From: Pseudomonadota bacterium
GTDB lineage: Bacteria > Pseudomonadota > Gammaproteobacteria > Steroidobacterales > Steroidobacteraceae
Direction of reading: 5' to 3'
Assembly (NCBI GenBank): GCA_021838635.1
Contig: JAKCDC010000026.1
Span: 1 to 37,492 of the forward strand
Length of the DNA: 37,492 nucleotides
Shown piece by piece: positions 1 through 7,211 of this stretch (the first letter of the stretch is position 1; each line of letters starts with the position of its first letter). The translations under genes and the position numbers were made by a program. The notes below the pieces were generated by a model. The model was not told the origin of the DNA. It saw only the letters and a program-made list of their open reading frames with translations, and did not search any database.

Positions 1-212
1 CCGCCGTTCTGATCCACGCACGCCCCCACGTCGTCGCCACGATCACTCACGCCGCACGTCCATCACCGAACGTGAAAACCGGTCCATCAAATATCGTGGC
101 GCGTCTCATCCGGCGCACCGTGCGCCGCCACGAAATCGAGCGGTTGCGCGTGGTGGCCGAGCGCATCGGCAGCGCCGTCAAATACCTGGAGCGCAAACAG
201 AATGGCCGCTGA
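1..212 (+). CDS. C-terminal fragment of an unidentified protein
   Basis: The frame beginning at base 3 is open from the window edge to TGA at 210-212. It encodes about 69 residues, rich in Arg, with a basic helical-looking tail containing ERLRVVAERIGSAVKYLERK. The stop overlaps the ATG of the next gene (202) by 11 bp, so the two were probably translationally coupled. I do not recognise a family. The position immediately before a replication ATPase fits a small regulatory or DNA-binding protein of the same island, but that is inference. The N-terminus is outside the window. Confidence 0.5.
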   Translation, partial: AVLIHARPHVVATITHAARPSPNVKTGPSNIVARLIRRTVRRHEIERLRVVAERIGSAVKYLERKQNGR

Positions 213-1839
213 TCCAATTGATGCGACACTCGCGGCCCTCGATTCGCTGGCGGCGACCGAAGGGAAGAACAACCCGGATGACCCGACCGAGGGCGGCGAG
301 AAGAAATCCGTTGAATCGCAAGCGTCCACCCTTGTGGCCTTCGTGCGCGACCGCTGCCGGCTGGTGCACGACGAAAACGGCGAGGTGTACGCGGTGGAAA
401 ACGGCACCGGCGAAGTACGGAACATCGAGCGCAAAGCCTTCAAGACGTGGTTGCACGCGGAGTTCTACACCGAGACGAAAAAGGCCGCCCGATCGCAATC
501 GGTGGCCGAGGCGCTGACCACCCTGGCCGGCATCGGCCTGCACGATGGCGAGGCAGCGGAGGTGCATATCCGCTGCGCCCAGTTGGGCGGCGGTTATGTG
601 ATCGACCTGGGCGAGCAGGGGAAAAGTCGTGCCGTGCTGGTGCGCCCTGGTGGCTTGACCGTCACTGAGCACCACGGCGCGATGTTCACGCGGCCTGATT
701 CAATGAAGCCGCTGCCGGAGCCGGTTGAGGGCGGCACCCTCGATGCGCTGTGGCCACTGGTCAACGTGCCGGAAAGTTCGCGCCTGCTGGTGACGGCGTG
801 GCTGCTTGACTGCTTGAGACCCGATACACCGTTCCCGCTATTGGAGGCCATCGGCGAGCAAGGCTCTGCGAAGTCTGGTTTGCAAAAGCTGCTGAAACGG
901 CTGATTGACCCGTCCGCCATCGAGCTGCGCTCCGCGCCGCGCGGCGGTGAGGATGTCTTTGTAGGAACTGCGCAGGGCTGGCTGCTCGCCTACGACAACG
1001 TGAGTCACCTTTCGGCGGAGATGCAGGATGTTCTGTGCCGCGTGGCGACCGGCGCGACCTTCGCCACCCGGAAGCTGTACACGAACGCCGAGGAATCCGC
1101 GATCCGGGCGAAGAGACCTGTCACGCTCAACGGCATCGGCGCGAGCATCACTGCTCAAGACCTCGTGGACCGCGCTATCAGTCTGGAACTGCCGGTCATA
1201 GAGGATCGCCGCGAGGCCGCTGGTATCGAAGGTGAGTTCGACCGGCTGCACACCAAGCTGTTGGGCGCTCTGCTGGACCTCTTCGCCAAGGCTCTGACGA
1301 TCCTGCCGAGCATCGCCATCGAGCGCGACCGCCGGCCCCGACTGATCGAGTACGCAAAACTCGGCTGTGCGGTGGCCGTGGCGATGGGCGGCACCGCCGA
1401 TGCCTTCCTGGCCGAATTCGAGGCCATGCGGGCCGACAGCATCGCGCGCACGCTGGACGCAAGCCAGGTGGCCGGCGCTGTGCTCACCTATCTGGAAGGC
1501 CGCCCCGACCGATTCACGGAGTACACCGTCAAGCGCCTATTCGAGTCACTGGACCGCCCTGACGGCGGCGAAGCGTGGCCGCGCAGCCCCAAGGGATTTG
1601 GCGATGCCCTGCGCCGTGCCGCTCCGGCTCTGCGCACCTTCGGGGTAGTGGTGAAGTTCACCGGCAAGCGCGGGTCTAGTACCTGGCTGACCGTGACCGA
1701 GAAAAAGTTGCCGGAATCAAGTCGTGGAAGTCGTGCTGCCGATGGTTCCGGCGATCCCGAGCACGACATTGACGACATTCACGACATGGTTTCAGCAAGT
1801 ATTTCCGCCCCCACCGACGAACAGGAGGTGACGATATGA
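202..1839 (+). CDS. Helicase/primase-type ATPase of an integrative element
   Basis: A 545-residue P-loop protein. Walker A is GEQGSAKS at residues 218-225, a hydrophobic Walker B-like stretch ending in YDN lies near 261-266, and an arginine-containing motif (DLVDRAISLEL) lies near 320-330. The region from about 185 to 335 has the look of the superfamily 3-like ATPase domain found in phage and island primase-helicases. Residues 1-180 show no zinc-binding or catalytic primase motif that I can see, so it may be the helicase half only. The start overlaps the preceding ORF, and the stop overlaps the start of the next small gene by 4 bp (ATGA, 1836-1839). The likely role is replication or maintenance of the excised element; the exact function is not established. 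Confidence 0.75.
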   Translation: MAADPIDATLAALDSLAATEGKNNPDDPTEGGEKKSVESQASTLVAFVRDRCRLVHDENGEVYAVENGTGEVRNIERKAFKTWLHAEFYTETKKAARSQSVAEALTTLAGIGLHDGEAAEVHIRCAQLGGGYVIDLGEQGKSRAVLVRPGGLTVTEHHGAMFTRPDSMKPLPEPVEGGTLDALWPLVNVPESSRLLVTAWLLDCLRPDTPFPLLEAIGEQGSAKSGLQKLLKRLIDPSAIELRSAPRGGEDVFVGTAQGWLLAYDNVSHLSAEMQDVLCRVATGATFATRKLYTNAEESAIRAKRPVTLNGIGASITAQDLVDRAISLELPVIEDRREAAGIEGEFDRLHTKLLGALLDLFAKALTILPSIAIERDRRPRLIEYAKLGCAVAVAMGGTADAFLAEFEAMRADSIARTLDASQVAGAVLTYLEGRPDRFTEYTVKRLFESLDRPDGGEAWPRSPKGFGDALRRAAPALRTFGVVVKFTGKRGSSTWLTVTEKKLPESSRGSRAADGSGDPEHDIDDIHDMVSASISAPTDEQEVTI

Positions 1840-2175
1840 GTAGCGCCGCGATCCTCGACCGACTGCGCGCCGCTGGCGTGACCGTCCGACCGGACCCCGA
1901 GCACTGCGACCGCCTGAAGCTGGCACCGGCTGACCCCGGACTTGCTGGAACTGGTGAAGCGGAACAAGCCCGCGCTGCTGGCTGCACTGCGGGAGCGAGC
2001 CCGACCCACCCCGGAGCAATTGAACGCATGGGGCGAATACCTGCTTGAGCGTGCATCGATCATGGAGCACGACGCCGAGCTGCCCCGAGCCGAAGCCGAC
2101 CGGCGGGCATGGGCCGAGTTGCTGAGCAAGTACCCTGCGGCGGCAGCACACTTCCTGCCCGGGGGTGCATCGTGA
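1836..2175 (+). pseudogene. TubC_N docking-domain-like small protein, frameshifted
   Basis: From ATG 1836 the first 33 or so codons (MSSAAILDRLRAAGVTVRPD..., LKLAPAD) look like the start of a TubC_N-type domain. The continuation expected for that fold (LLELVKRNKPALLAALRERA) is in the +1 frame, which stays open to TGA at 2175. The switch falls in a run of four C bases at 1934-1937. Removing one C joins the halves into about 112 residues. TubC_N domains are known from NRPS/PKS docking, but small stand-alone versions also occur beside replication genes in islands. Possible causes are a real mutation, a sequencing error in the homopolymer or programmed frameshifting. The 3' end overlaps the next gene by 4 bp. 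Confidence 0.6.
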
Positions 2176-2387
2176 GCACCGTTCCCTACCGGCTGGAAGC
2201 ATGGAAGGTCATCAATACCCAAGTGAACCGCAAGCTGGCCGAGCGGCTGGAGCTCGTGCGCGCAGCGCTGAATCTGCTTGCTGTCGCGCAGGCCCATATC
2301 GCGGCAGGCCGGCCCGAGTTTGCGGCAGATGCGATTGATCGAGCACGCTCTAAACTGACCGCTTGCATACCGAGGGACGCACGGTGA
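2172..2387 (+). CDS. Small helical hypothetical protein of the island
   Basis: GTG at 2172 overlaps the TGA of the previous frame (GTGA), and the product is 71 residues. I prefer this start to one further upstream because every junction in this cluster uses the same 4-bp overlap. The sequence is mostly helical and charged (VNRKLAERLELVRAALNLLAVAQAHIAAGR begins near residue 15). It has no cysteines beyond one near the C-terminus, no signal peptide and no membrane segment. I do not recognise the family. It is likely a conserved accessory protein of the element. Confidence 0.55.
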   Translation: MSTVPYRLEAWKVINTQVNRKLAERLELVRAALNLLAVAQAHIAAGRPEFAADAIDRARSKLTACIPRDAR

Positions 2388-2878
2388 ACAGCCGGAAACC
2401 TTCGCCACGAAAGGGGCTTGCCGCACACCCTACCCCCGAGCCGCTGGCCGGCCACCTGGCGTACTGGTGCAGTGGAAATGGGTCGAGCCGCCTGAGTACA
2501 GCGGCGACAGACCCCACGATCCGCGCCTGTACTACCGGCGGGTTGTGGTTGCAGACCCGTACGACGATGACGTGCGCGCTGCCTTGCGCTCGCTGCGCCT
2601 GCGCGGCCTGTGGCACGGCCTGCTCAAGGACGATGAGCTGCCCCCACCACCCGGCAGCACCCGGCGAGGGATTCCACCCGACTACGCTGGCGGCGATGAG
2701 CACTTGTGCAATGCGCGCTGCGTCACCGGGCGACCGTGCCGTTGCGCTCGCGAATGGGCGATGCGTCCGGCATGGGGGCATGAGCACCGGCCCTAAGACG
2801 CCCGAGGGTAAGCGGCGGAGCGCGCTGAATCTGGCGCTGGCCCGCGCTGCACTGGCCGCCAAGCGGCGAGCCGGCTGA
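2384..2878 (+). pseudogene. HGG-motif (HGGxSTGPKTPEG) island protein, frameshifted
   Basis: The 3' part in the frame ending at TGA 2878 carries NGRCVRHGGMSTGPKTPEG. This is the signature of a family of small Cys-containing proteins common beside integrase genes in islands. The cysteine pattern that should precede it (CNARCVTGRPCRC) is in another frame, open from a GTG at 2467 to TAA 2796, so the reading frame changes near 2740-2755. The GTG at 2384 overlaps the previous stop by 4 bp and may be the original start, which would imply a second shift near 2460. The function of the family is unknown to me. The intact version probably binds a metal through its cysteines and histidine. Confidence 0.6.
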
Positions 2879-3801
2879 GGTACCGCAAGGCATACAAGGT
2901 CTATGACGATCGCGGGCTGTATATGGTGGTCAATCCGAACGGGTCGCGGTGGTAGCGGTTCAAATACAAATATGACGGGAAAGAGCGCGGGTTCTCGCTC
3001 GGCGTGTACCCGGATGTGACGTTGGCGTACGCGCGGGAGCAGCTGCAGGAGGCGCGGCAGCTCCTCGCTCGAGGGATCGACCCGAGCGCGCAGCGGCGGA
3101 CGGTCAAGATCGCCAGGGCGGACAGCTTCAAGGTGATTGCCGAGGAATGGCTGGAGATGCAGGCCGAGAGGCTGGCGCCGATCACAATGACTAAGGCGCG
3201 GTGGATTCTGGGCTCGCTCGTCTACCCTCGCCTGGGCTCGTGGCCGATCGCCGAGATCACGGCGCCTGAGGTCTTGGCCGTGCTGCGGCCGATCGAGAGC
3301 CGCGGGATGAACGAGACCGCGCACCGAGCCCTGCAGCGCTGCGGGCAGATCTTCGGGTACGCCATCGCGACGGGTCGAGCGACGCGGGACATTACGTCCG
3401 ACTTGCGGGGCGCCTTGGCGCCGGTGGTGGTCGAGAACCGCGCGGCGATTACGGAGCCGTCGAAGATCGGCGCCCTACTCCGCGCCATCGACGACTACAT
3501 AGGGCATCCGACAACGCTCATAGCCCTGAAGTTGTCCCCCCTCGTCTTTCTACGTCCCAGCGAGCTTCGGGCGGCGGAATGGAGCGAGATCGACCTGCAG
3601 ACAGCTGAGTGGCGCGTCCCGGCGGCGCGGATGAAGATGCGGGAGCGGCACATCGTTCCGCTGGCGTCCCAAGCAGTCGCCCTGCTCCGAGAGCTCCGTG
3701 GCGTGACCGGCAAGGGCAGATACCTCTTTCCGTCGCTTCGCAGCTCGGATAGGCCGATGTCCGTGAACACGGTGAATGGTGCGCTGCGGCGGCTTGGCTA
3801 T
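2878..3801 (+). pseudogene. Tyrosine-type site-specific integrase, inactivated
   Basis: The frame encodes a P4-type integrase: an N-terminal DUF4102-like arm-binding region (YKVYDDRGLYMVV, SLGVYPDVTLAYAREQ), a core-binding domain, and the first part of the catalytic domain with its first Arg (FLRPSELRAAEWSEIDL). Three things disable it. The first dozen residues usual for the family are not present in frame. TAG at 2953-2955 replaces what should be Trp in the SRWWRFKY-like motif. Homology stops after RRLGY at 3801, so the HxxR, the last His and the nucleophilic Tyr are lost. The open frame continues to 4158, but that tail is not integrase. The element is therefore expected to be immobile unless supplied in trans. 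Confidence 0.85.
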
Positions 3802-3958
3802 GCGCGCGCAACGAGCCCTGGCGCTCGATGCCGCCTTCGCGGCCCATCCCATCCGCTTCAAGGGCATCGCCCCGATGCCACCGGAGCTGCCGACCGCAGC
3901 CTGGATCAACCCCCCGAAAAAGGAGACGACACCACCCGCTTGCTCTCTAATCTCATGA
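3800..3958 (+). pseudogene. C-terminal fragment of an IS3-type (rve) transposase
   Basis: In the frame ending at TAA 3958 the peptide contains ALDAAFAAHPIRF and LPTAAWINPP. These are the closing motifs of many DDE transposases of the IS3/integrase-core type, which end in a similar DAAYAAHPERF...WINPP. Only the last ~40 residues remain. The fragment abuts the truncated integrase at 3801, so an insertion followed by deletion removed both the integrase catalytic end and most of the IS. The family call is by eye from the C-terminal motif. Confidence 0.65.
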
Positions 3959-3984
3959 CACCAGGTGTTCCAATCTCATTGACA
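3948..3984 (+). repeat. Direct repeats at the presumed IS terminus
   Basis: TAATCTCATGACA (3948-3960) and CAATCTCATTGACA (3971-3984) are near-identical and 23 bp apart, directly after the transposase fragment. Read on the minus strand the outer copy begins TGTCAATGAGATTGG, which would make a plausible IS end with an internal transposase-binding repeat. The other IS end is not present. Confidence 0.45.
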
Positions 3985-4117
3985 CGTTCCGAACCGTGCG
4001 TGCTATCCGTGGTATACGAGGGCTGCTTGCCGACTGCAGCTGCGCGAATCTCGGAAGAGATCCGTAGCGAGATTCATGGTCGCGCACAGCTCGGTCATAA
4101 AATCGAAAACCGACCGA

Positions 4118-4540
4118 TCAAGGGATTGGAAGAAGTGCCTCGAAACCCGCCTCTCTGAAGTGCCGGTCTGTCGTCAGTGCTGAGCGGATCTCCAGTTCAG
4201 CCATGATTACGAAGCTTGTACAGTCTGTAAAGGAATAACCGTGATCCGAATGTTTGCGAAAGTACTGCTTGGCAGACGAAAATCTTTCGCCTGTAAGCAT
4301 CTGCAGTTCAATCGAATCCGAGCGTTCCATCCTATCGAGCAACGAGAGGGATGTGGGGGTGTCAATGCGCGCCTTCGTCAAAGTGAGCAATTCGTCCACA
4401 ACGTAGTCTGTGGTCACTACGCGAACATCGGTCCGTAGTAGTTTCTCGTAGACTGTGACTGCCGAACGATGTGCCGGATCCCGCTTGGCGACGAGTGCAA
4501 AAAAAAAGGACGTATCGCCAAAGACTCGTCTAGATGCCAT
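4118..4540 (-). CDS. vapC: VapC-type PIN-domain toxin ribonuclease
   Basis: A 140-residue PIN-domain protein. The four acidic residues expected in a VapC active site are visible: D9 (GDTSFF), E50 (VVDELL), D106 (FTDCTSFVIM) and D125 (TTDRHF). VapC toxins are Mg2+-dependent endoribonucleases that cut specific RNAs, often tRNA. The ATG at 4540 gives an 11-bp overlap with the upstream antitoxin gene, the normal coupling for this operon type. A longer frame from further upstream is open but would add 13 residues with no family resemblance. The gene looks intact, in contrast to the decayed integrase and IS pieces on both sides. Toxin-antitoxin pairs commonly persist in such regions. Confidence 0.88.
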   Translation of the reverse strand: MASRRVFGDTSFFFALVAKRDPAHRSAVTVYEKLLRTDVRVVTTDYVVDELLTLTKARIDTPTSLSLLDRMERSDSIELQMLTGERFSSAKQYFRKHSDHGYSFTDCTSFVIMAELEIRSALTTDRHFREAGFEALLPIP

Positions 4541-4784
4541 AGACCGTCCGGTCGATCTCTTCATTGTCGGTCGGACCAATTGGACCGTCGTAGCTATATT
4601 CCTCTACGCGCAAGAGTGGGTCATCAAGCGGTCTGGCGCGCTTCTTCACCACGCGCGCGGGCCGGAGCTCCGCGACGGGCTTACCGGCCCGGGCGATCAC
4701 GATGCGCTCTCCCCGCTCGACTCGTGCGATAAGACGTGAGAGCTGGGTCTTCGCATCGTGGATATTGACGGTTTTCCCATTCAT
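4530..4784 (-). CDS. vapB: Phd/YefM-type antitoxin (VapB role)
   Basis: An 84-residue protein beginning MNGKTVNIHDAKTQLSRLI, the standard N-terminus of Phd/YefM antitoxins, followed by ARVERGERIVIARAGKPVAEL, the conserved second half of the DNA-binding domain. The acidic C-terminal tail (DDPLLRVEEYSYDGPIGPTDNEE) is the part expected to wrap the PIN toxin and block its active site. It is the first gene of the pair and probably represses its own promoter, with toxin as co-repressor. A perfect 10-bp palindrome lies 8 bp upstream of its start codon. Confidence 0.88.
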   Translation of the reverse strand: MNGKTVNIHDAKTQLSRLIARVERGERIVIARAGKPVAELRPARVVKKRARPLDDPLLRVEEYSYDGPIGPTDNEEIDRTVYGI

Positions 4785-4792
4785 TTTCGTAG

Positions 4793-4802
4793 CTTAGCTA
4801 AG
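4793..4802. promoter_or_regulatory. Candidate VapBC operator palindrome
   Basis: CTTAGCTAAG is a perfect 10-bp palindrome just upstream of the antitoxin ATG (complement of 4782-4784). It lies in AT-richer DNA than its surroundings. Phd/YefM antitoxins bind short palindromes overlapping their own promoter, so this is a reasonable operator. No binding consensus was tested. Confidence 0.4.
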
Positions 4803-5084
4803 TCTTGTGGACTAATCAAGTTGCTTTGATTGGTACCTCGTGCGTGCGGCGGCGGCTGCTCGCACGGGCTGAAGGTTTGGCTCCCCGGGGCTTGCTGCAA
4901 AATGGAGAGCGGGACCGCTCGCGTGAATTGCCGTTCGTTCAGCTTTACCGTTGATTCCGTGCCGCAATAGCCGATAGCGCGGCTGCCCACCCGAAAGGGT
5001 CCGCATCAAGTGTGGGATAACCAAGAGGATCGCCGTACGAACCCCGCCCAAGTGGCGGAGTTTGATTTGGTGAAGGGCACGTTG
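4803..5084. other. Non-coding stretch between antitoxin and IS fragment
   Basis: No convincing gene. Short open frames here lack ribosome-binding sites and recognisable motifs. The segment separates the vapBC promoter from the IS5-type scar and probably contains its upstream flank. Confidence 0.4.
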
Positions 5085-5339
5085 TTATCGGACGCATGGA
5101 TCGACTTCGGGAATCTGAATCGAATAGAGCACCTGCAGCAGCAGTCCCCGAATGAGCCGCTCCGGCGCAATGGAAGATCTGCCCGTCTGGGCGTAGAGCT
5201 TCTCGAACCGCCCATCCATCTGCGCCAGCGCCTCGAAGATCATCGCGCGGATCGGCCGCAGCGGATGCTTCGCCGAAACCCGCTCTTCCGGGGAAACGGA
5301 GCTGAACATCGCGTCCTGCTTCGAGTCCGCTCCACGCAT
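5085..5339 (-). pseudogene. N-terminal fragment of an IS5-type transposase
   Basis: The minus-strand frame from 5339 reads MRGADSKQDAMFSSVSPEERV, then HPLRPIRAM, FEKLYAQTGR and PERLIRGLLLQVLYSI. This is the DUF772-type N-terminal domain of IS5-group DDE transposases. After LYSI (about 5117) the homology stops, and the last dozen residues are unrelated. All catalytic DDE residues are absent. On the other side, AT-rich DNA near 5385-5400 (GGGTTTTTCAACAGCCTG) resembles the outer end of such an IS, but I could not define an inverted repeat. The stretch 5340-5623 holds no other gene that I can support. Confidence 0.75.
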
Positions 5340-5623
5340 CGGAGAACCTCAATCGTGCGCCGGATAACGTCTACTTTGCCCGAAACTCCGGGTTTTTCAA
5401 CAGCCTGCTGGATGATCGAAGATGATGGCGCATTGGTCGTTGCCATTTACATGACAGTCGACACCCTCGGACCGGGAGACAGCGCACTTGACGGGTCCAG
5501 GAAAAACCTGCGCTTCAAACATCTTCACCGGTTGGAGTCGCGCTAGCCGAAATGCGGGCGGGTGTGAGACTGTGATATAAATTTTGTGTTTGAGACGGAT
5601 CTGAAAACTCGCAGCACAACAGC

Positions 5624-6268
5624 ATGCAAGAGTCTGATCTTTTCACCTCGAGTGACGCCCCGCGGCCCCTGCCCCCGGGGCTTGTCTGGCTCGAACGCTT
5701 TGCCCTCGCCTGGGAGGATGCGTTGCTCGAGGCCATCACCCAAATCGTCGTCGCGGCGCCGCTGCGACACCTGAGGACTCCGGGAGGGCAGCGGATGTCC
5801 GTCGCCATGACCAATTGCGGCCCGCTCGGCTGGATCTCGGACCGGCGCGGTTACCGCTACAGCGCAACCGACCCCCAGAGCGGCAAGCCCTGGCCTGCCC
5901 TGCCCACACCGCTGCAGGCACTGGCTACCGCGGCTGCACAGGCGGCAGGCTTTGAGTCCTTTGCGCCCGATGCCTGCCTGATCAATGCCTACGGCCCCGG
6001 GGCCCGCATGTCTTTGCACCAGGATCGGGACGAGGATGATCTCAGCGCGCCCATCGTGTCGGTCTCACTGGGATTGCCGGCGGTCTTCCTCTTCGGGGGC
6101 CGCACGCGCCGCGACCGGCCACTGCGACTGCCGCTGACCCACGGCGACGTCGTGGTCTGGGGCGGCCCGGCACGTTTAGCCTTCCACGGAGTGGCGCCTG
6201 TCGCCGATGGGCAACACCCCAGACTCGGGCGCCAGCGCATCAACCTCACCTTGCGTCGGGCGCGCTAA
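5624..6268 (+). CDS. alkB: Alpha-ketoglutarate-dependent DNA/RNA alkylation repair dioxygenase AlkB
   Basis: A 214-residue protein matching E. coli AlkB along its whole length. It shares TPGGQRMSVAMTNCG (52-66), the PWPALP segment and PDACLINAYGPGARMSLHQD. The Fe(II) ligands are H132, D134 and H188, and the 2-oxoglutarate-binding arginines are R205 and R211 (RQRINLTLR). The enzyme removes methyl groups from 1-methyladenine and 3-methylcytosine in the cytoplasm, releasing formaldehyde. It stands alone on the plus strand, immediately after the IS scar, with no ada gene nearby. I therefore infer that it is not part of an Ada regulon operon here. Confidence 0.97.
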   Translation: MQESDLFTSSDAPRPLPPGLVWLERFALAWEDALLEAITQIVVAAPLRHLRTPGGQRMSVAMTNCGPLGWISDRRGYRYSATDPQSGKPWPALPTPLQALATAAAQAAGFESFAPDACLINAYGPGARMSLHQDRDEDDLSAPIVSVSLGLPAVFLFGGRTRRDRPLRLPLTHGDVVVWGGPARLAFHGVAPVADGQHPRLGRQRINLTLRRAR

Positions 6269-6417
6269 TTCCGATTCGGGCCTGCGGATCAGCCGGTTGC
6301 GACCGGTACACGTAAACCCCAGACACCTGCCATAGGTACTTCTCGCGCGCCTCAGTGGTTGCCACAATAGCAACGCTTGACCGATACTTACCGCACCCGC
6401 CGATATGGAGGTGTGCT

Positions 6418-6774
6418 GTGTCCGACTCGAAGAATCATACTGATCCCTCTCGCCGTGCGTTTCTCGCGTCAGCTGCCATTGCGGCATCCGTCGCGGTAGT
6501 CGGTCTGCGACCGCGCACCGCGTCTGCCGCTGGTGAGAAATTGCCGCACTTGTCCGAGAGCGATCCGCTCGCCAAGTCACTCGGCTACCGCGCAAATGCC
6601 AGCGCCGTTGACCGCAAGAAGTTCCCGACGTACAAGCCGGGTGACCGCTGCGGCATGTGCCGCTTCTTCCTCGGCACCCCGGGCGAGAAGGCCGGCTACG
6701 CCGGCTGCCAGATCTATGCCGGCTACTCGGTGAATGCCGACGGCTGGTGCGCGTCGTTCAACGCGCGCAGCTGA
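6418..6774 (+). CDS. High-potential iron-sulfur protein (HiPIP), Tat-exported
   Basis: Start GTG 6418 is preceded by GGAGG at 6407-6411, the best ribosome-binding site available. An upstream in-frame start would add residues before the signal peptide. The 118-residue precursor has a twin-arginine signal (SRRAFLASAAIAASVAVVG, residues 11-29) and a likely cleavage after ASA near 37. The mature domain has the four cluster ligands C78, C81, C97 and C111 in the HiPIP order (CGMC, GYAGC, GWC). HiPIPs fold in the cytoplasm around one 4Fe-4S cluster and carry electrons in the periplasm, for example from a bc1 complex to a terminal oxidase or from sulfur-compound oxidation. The gene is single, with a hairpin 18 bp after the stop. 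Confidence 0.95.
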   Translation: MSDSKNHTDPSRRAFLASAAIAASVAVVGLRPRTASAAGEKLPHLSESDPLAKSLGYRANASAVDRKKFPTYKPGDRCGMCRFFLGTPGEKAGYAGCQIYAGYSVNADGWCASFNARS

Positions 6775-6791
6775 GATCCGCTGACGCCGAG

Positions 6792-6820
6792 CGCCGCTGC
6801 GGTTGCTGACCGCAGCGGCG
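6792..6820 (+). terminator. Hairpin after the HiPIP gene
   Basis: A perfect 12-bp stem (6792-6803 with 6809-6820) closes a 5-base loop, 18 bp after the stop codon. The following bases are only moderately T-rich, so termination is probable but not certain. Confidence 0.7.
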
Positions 6821-7211
6821 TGGTGGCTTCTTCGCGATCGCCAGCCTCACCTCTCGCGGATCAGTGCGCAGGTTCGCACTTCGACCTCTTTAACGGCCGC
6901 TCCCTCAGCCCCAGTTCAGTTTGGAGGACACTCACAACCCGTCCGCGCCGCCATCGGGTAGCGAACCTGAGTCTGGCGCCGCGCCTGGCGTACGTGAGCG
7001 CAGACGGACCTCCCCGCAACGCAGCGTCATCCCACACCATTTCAGCACCGCACTCCGATCTCGCGATGCGTGACCCGGCGATCATCACGGTCGAACGCTG
7101 CGGACGCTCGCGCGTGAGCTGCCGATGCAGTCCACGCGCGCCTCCCCGTTAAGGCTCGCGTCCCTCTGAAGCCCCCGGCGAGCCCCCGAAACCCGCGACC
7201 CGCCGCCCCCC
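6821..7211. other. Intergenic region without a supported gene
   Basis: About 390 bp between the HiPIP hairpin and the end of the SGNH hydrolase gene. Open frames on both strands are short, Arg/Pro-rich and lack ribosome-binding sites. I see no RNA gene, repeat or clear promoter. Confidence 0.5.

Larger units (their letters stand above)
1..3990 (+). mobile_element. Remnant of an integrative element (replication module plus dead integrase)
   Basis: A run of overlapping plus-strand genes (helicase-like ATPase, TubC_N-type small protein, a 71-residue protein, an HGG-motif protein) leads directly into a tyrosine integrase. This is the usual order at the integrase end of proteobacterial genomic islands. 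Three lesions show decay: a frameshift near 1934-1937, a frameshift near 2740-2755 and a TAG at 2953-2955 within integrase homology. An IS3-type scar also removes the integrase catalytic end near 3801. The left end lies outside the window. I found no tRNA or attachment-site repeat here, so the right boundary near 3990 is set by the end of the IS scar and is approximate. Confidence 0.7.

Noticed and set aside
3802-4158. Open-frame tail after the integrase core
   Set aside because: It is a shadow of the transposase fragment and shows none of the integrase HxxR/H/Y residues.
4945-5546. Longer open frames on both strands around the IS5-type fragment
   Set aside because: They are shadows of the transposase frame without start signals.
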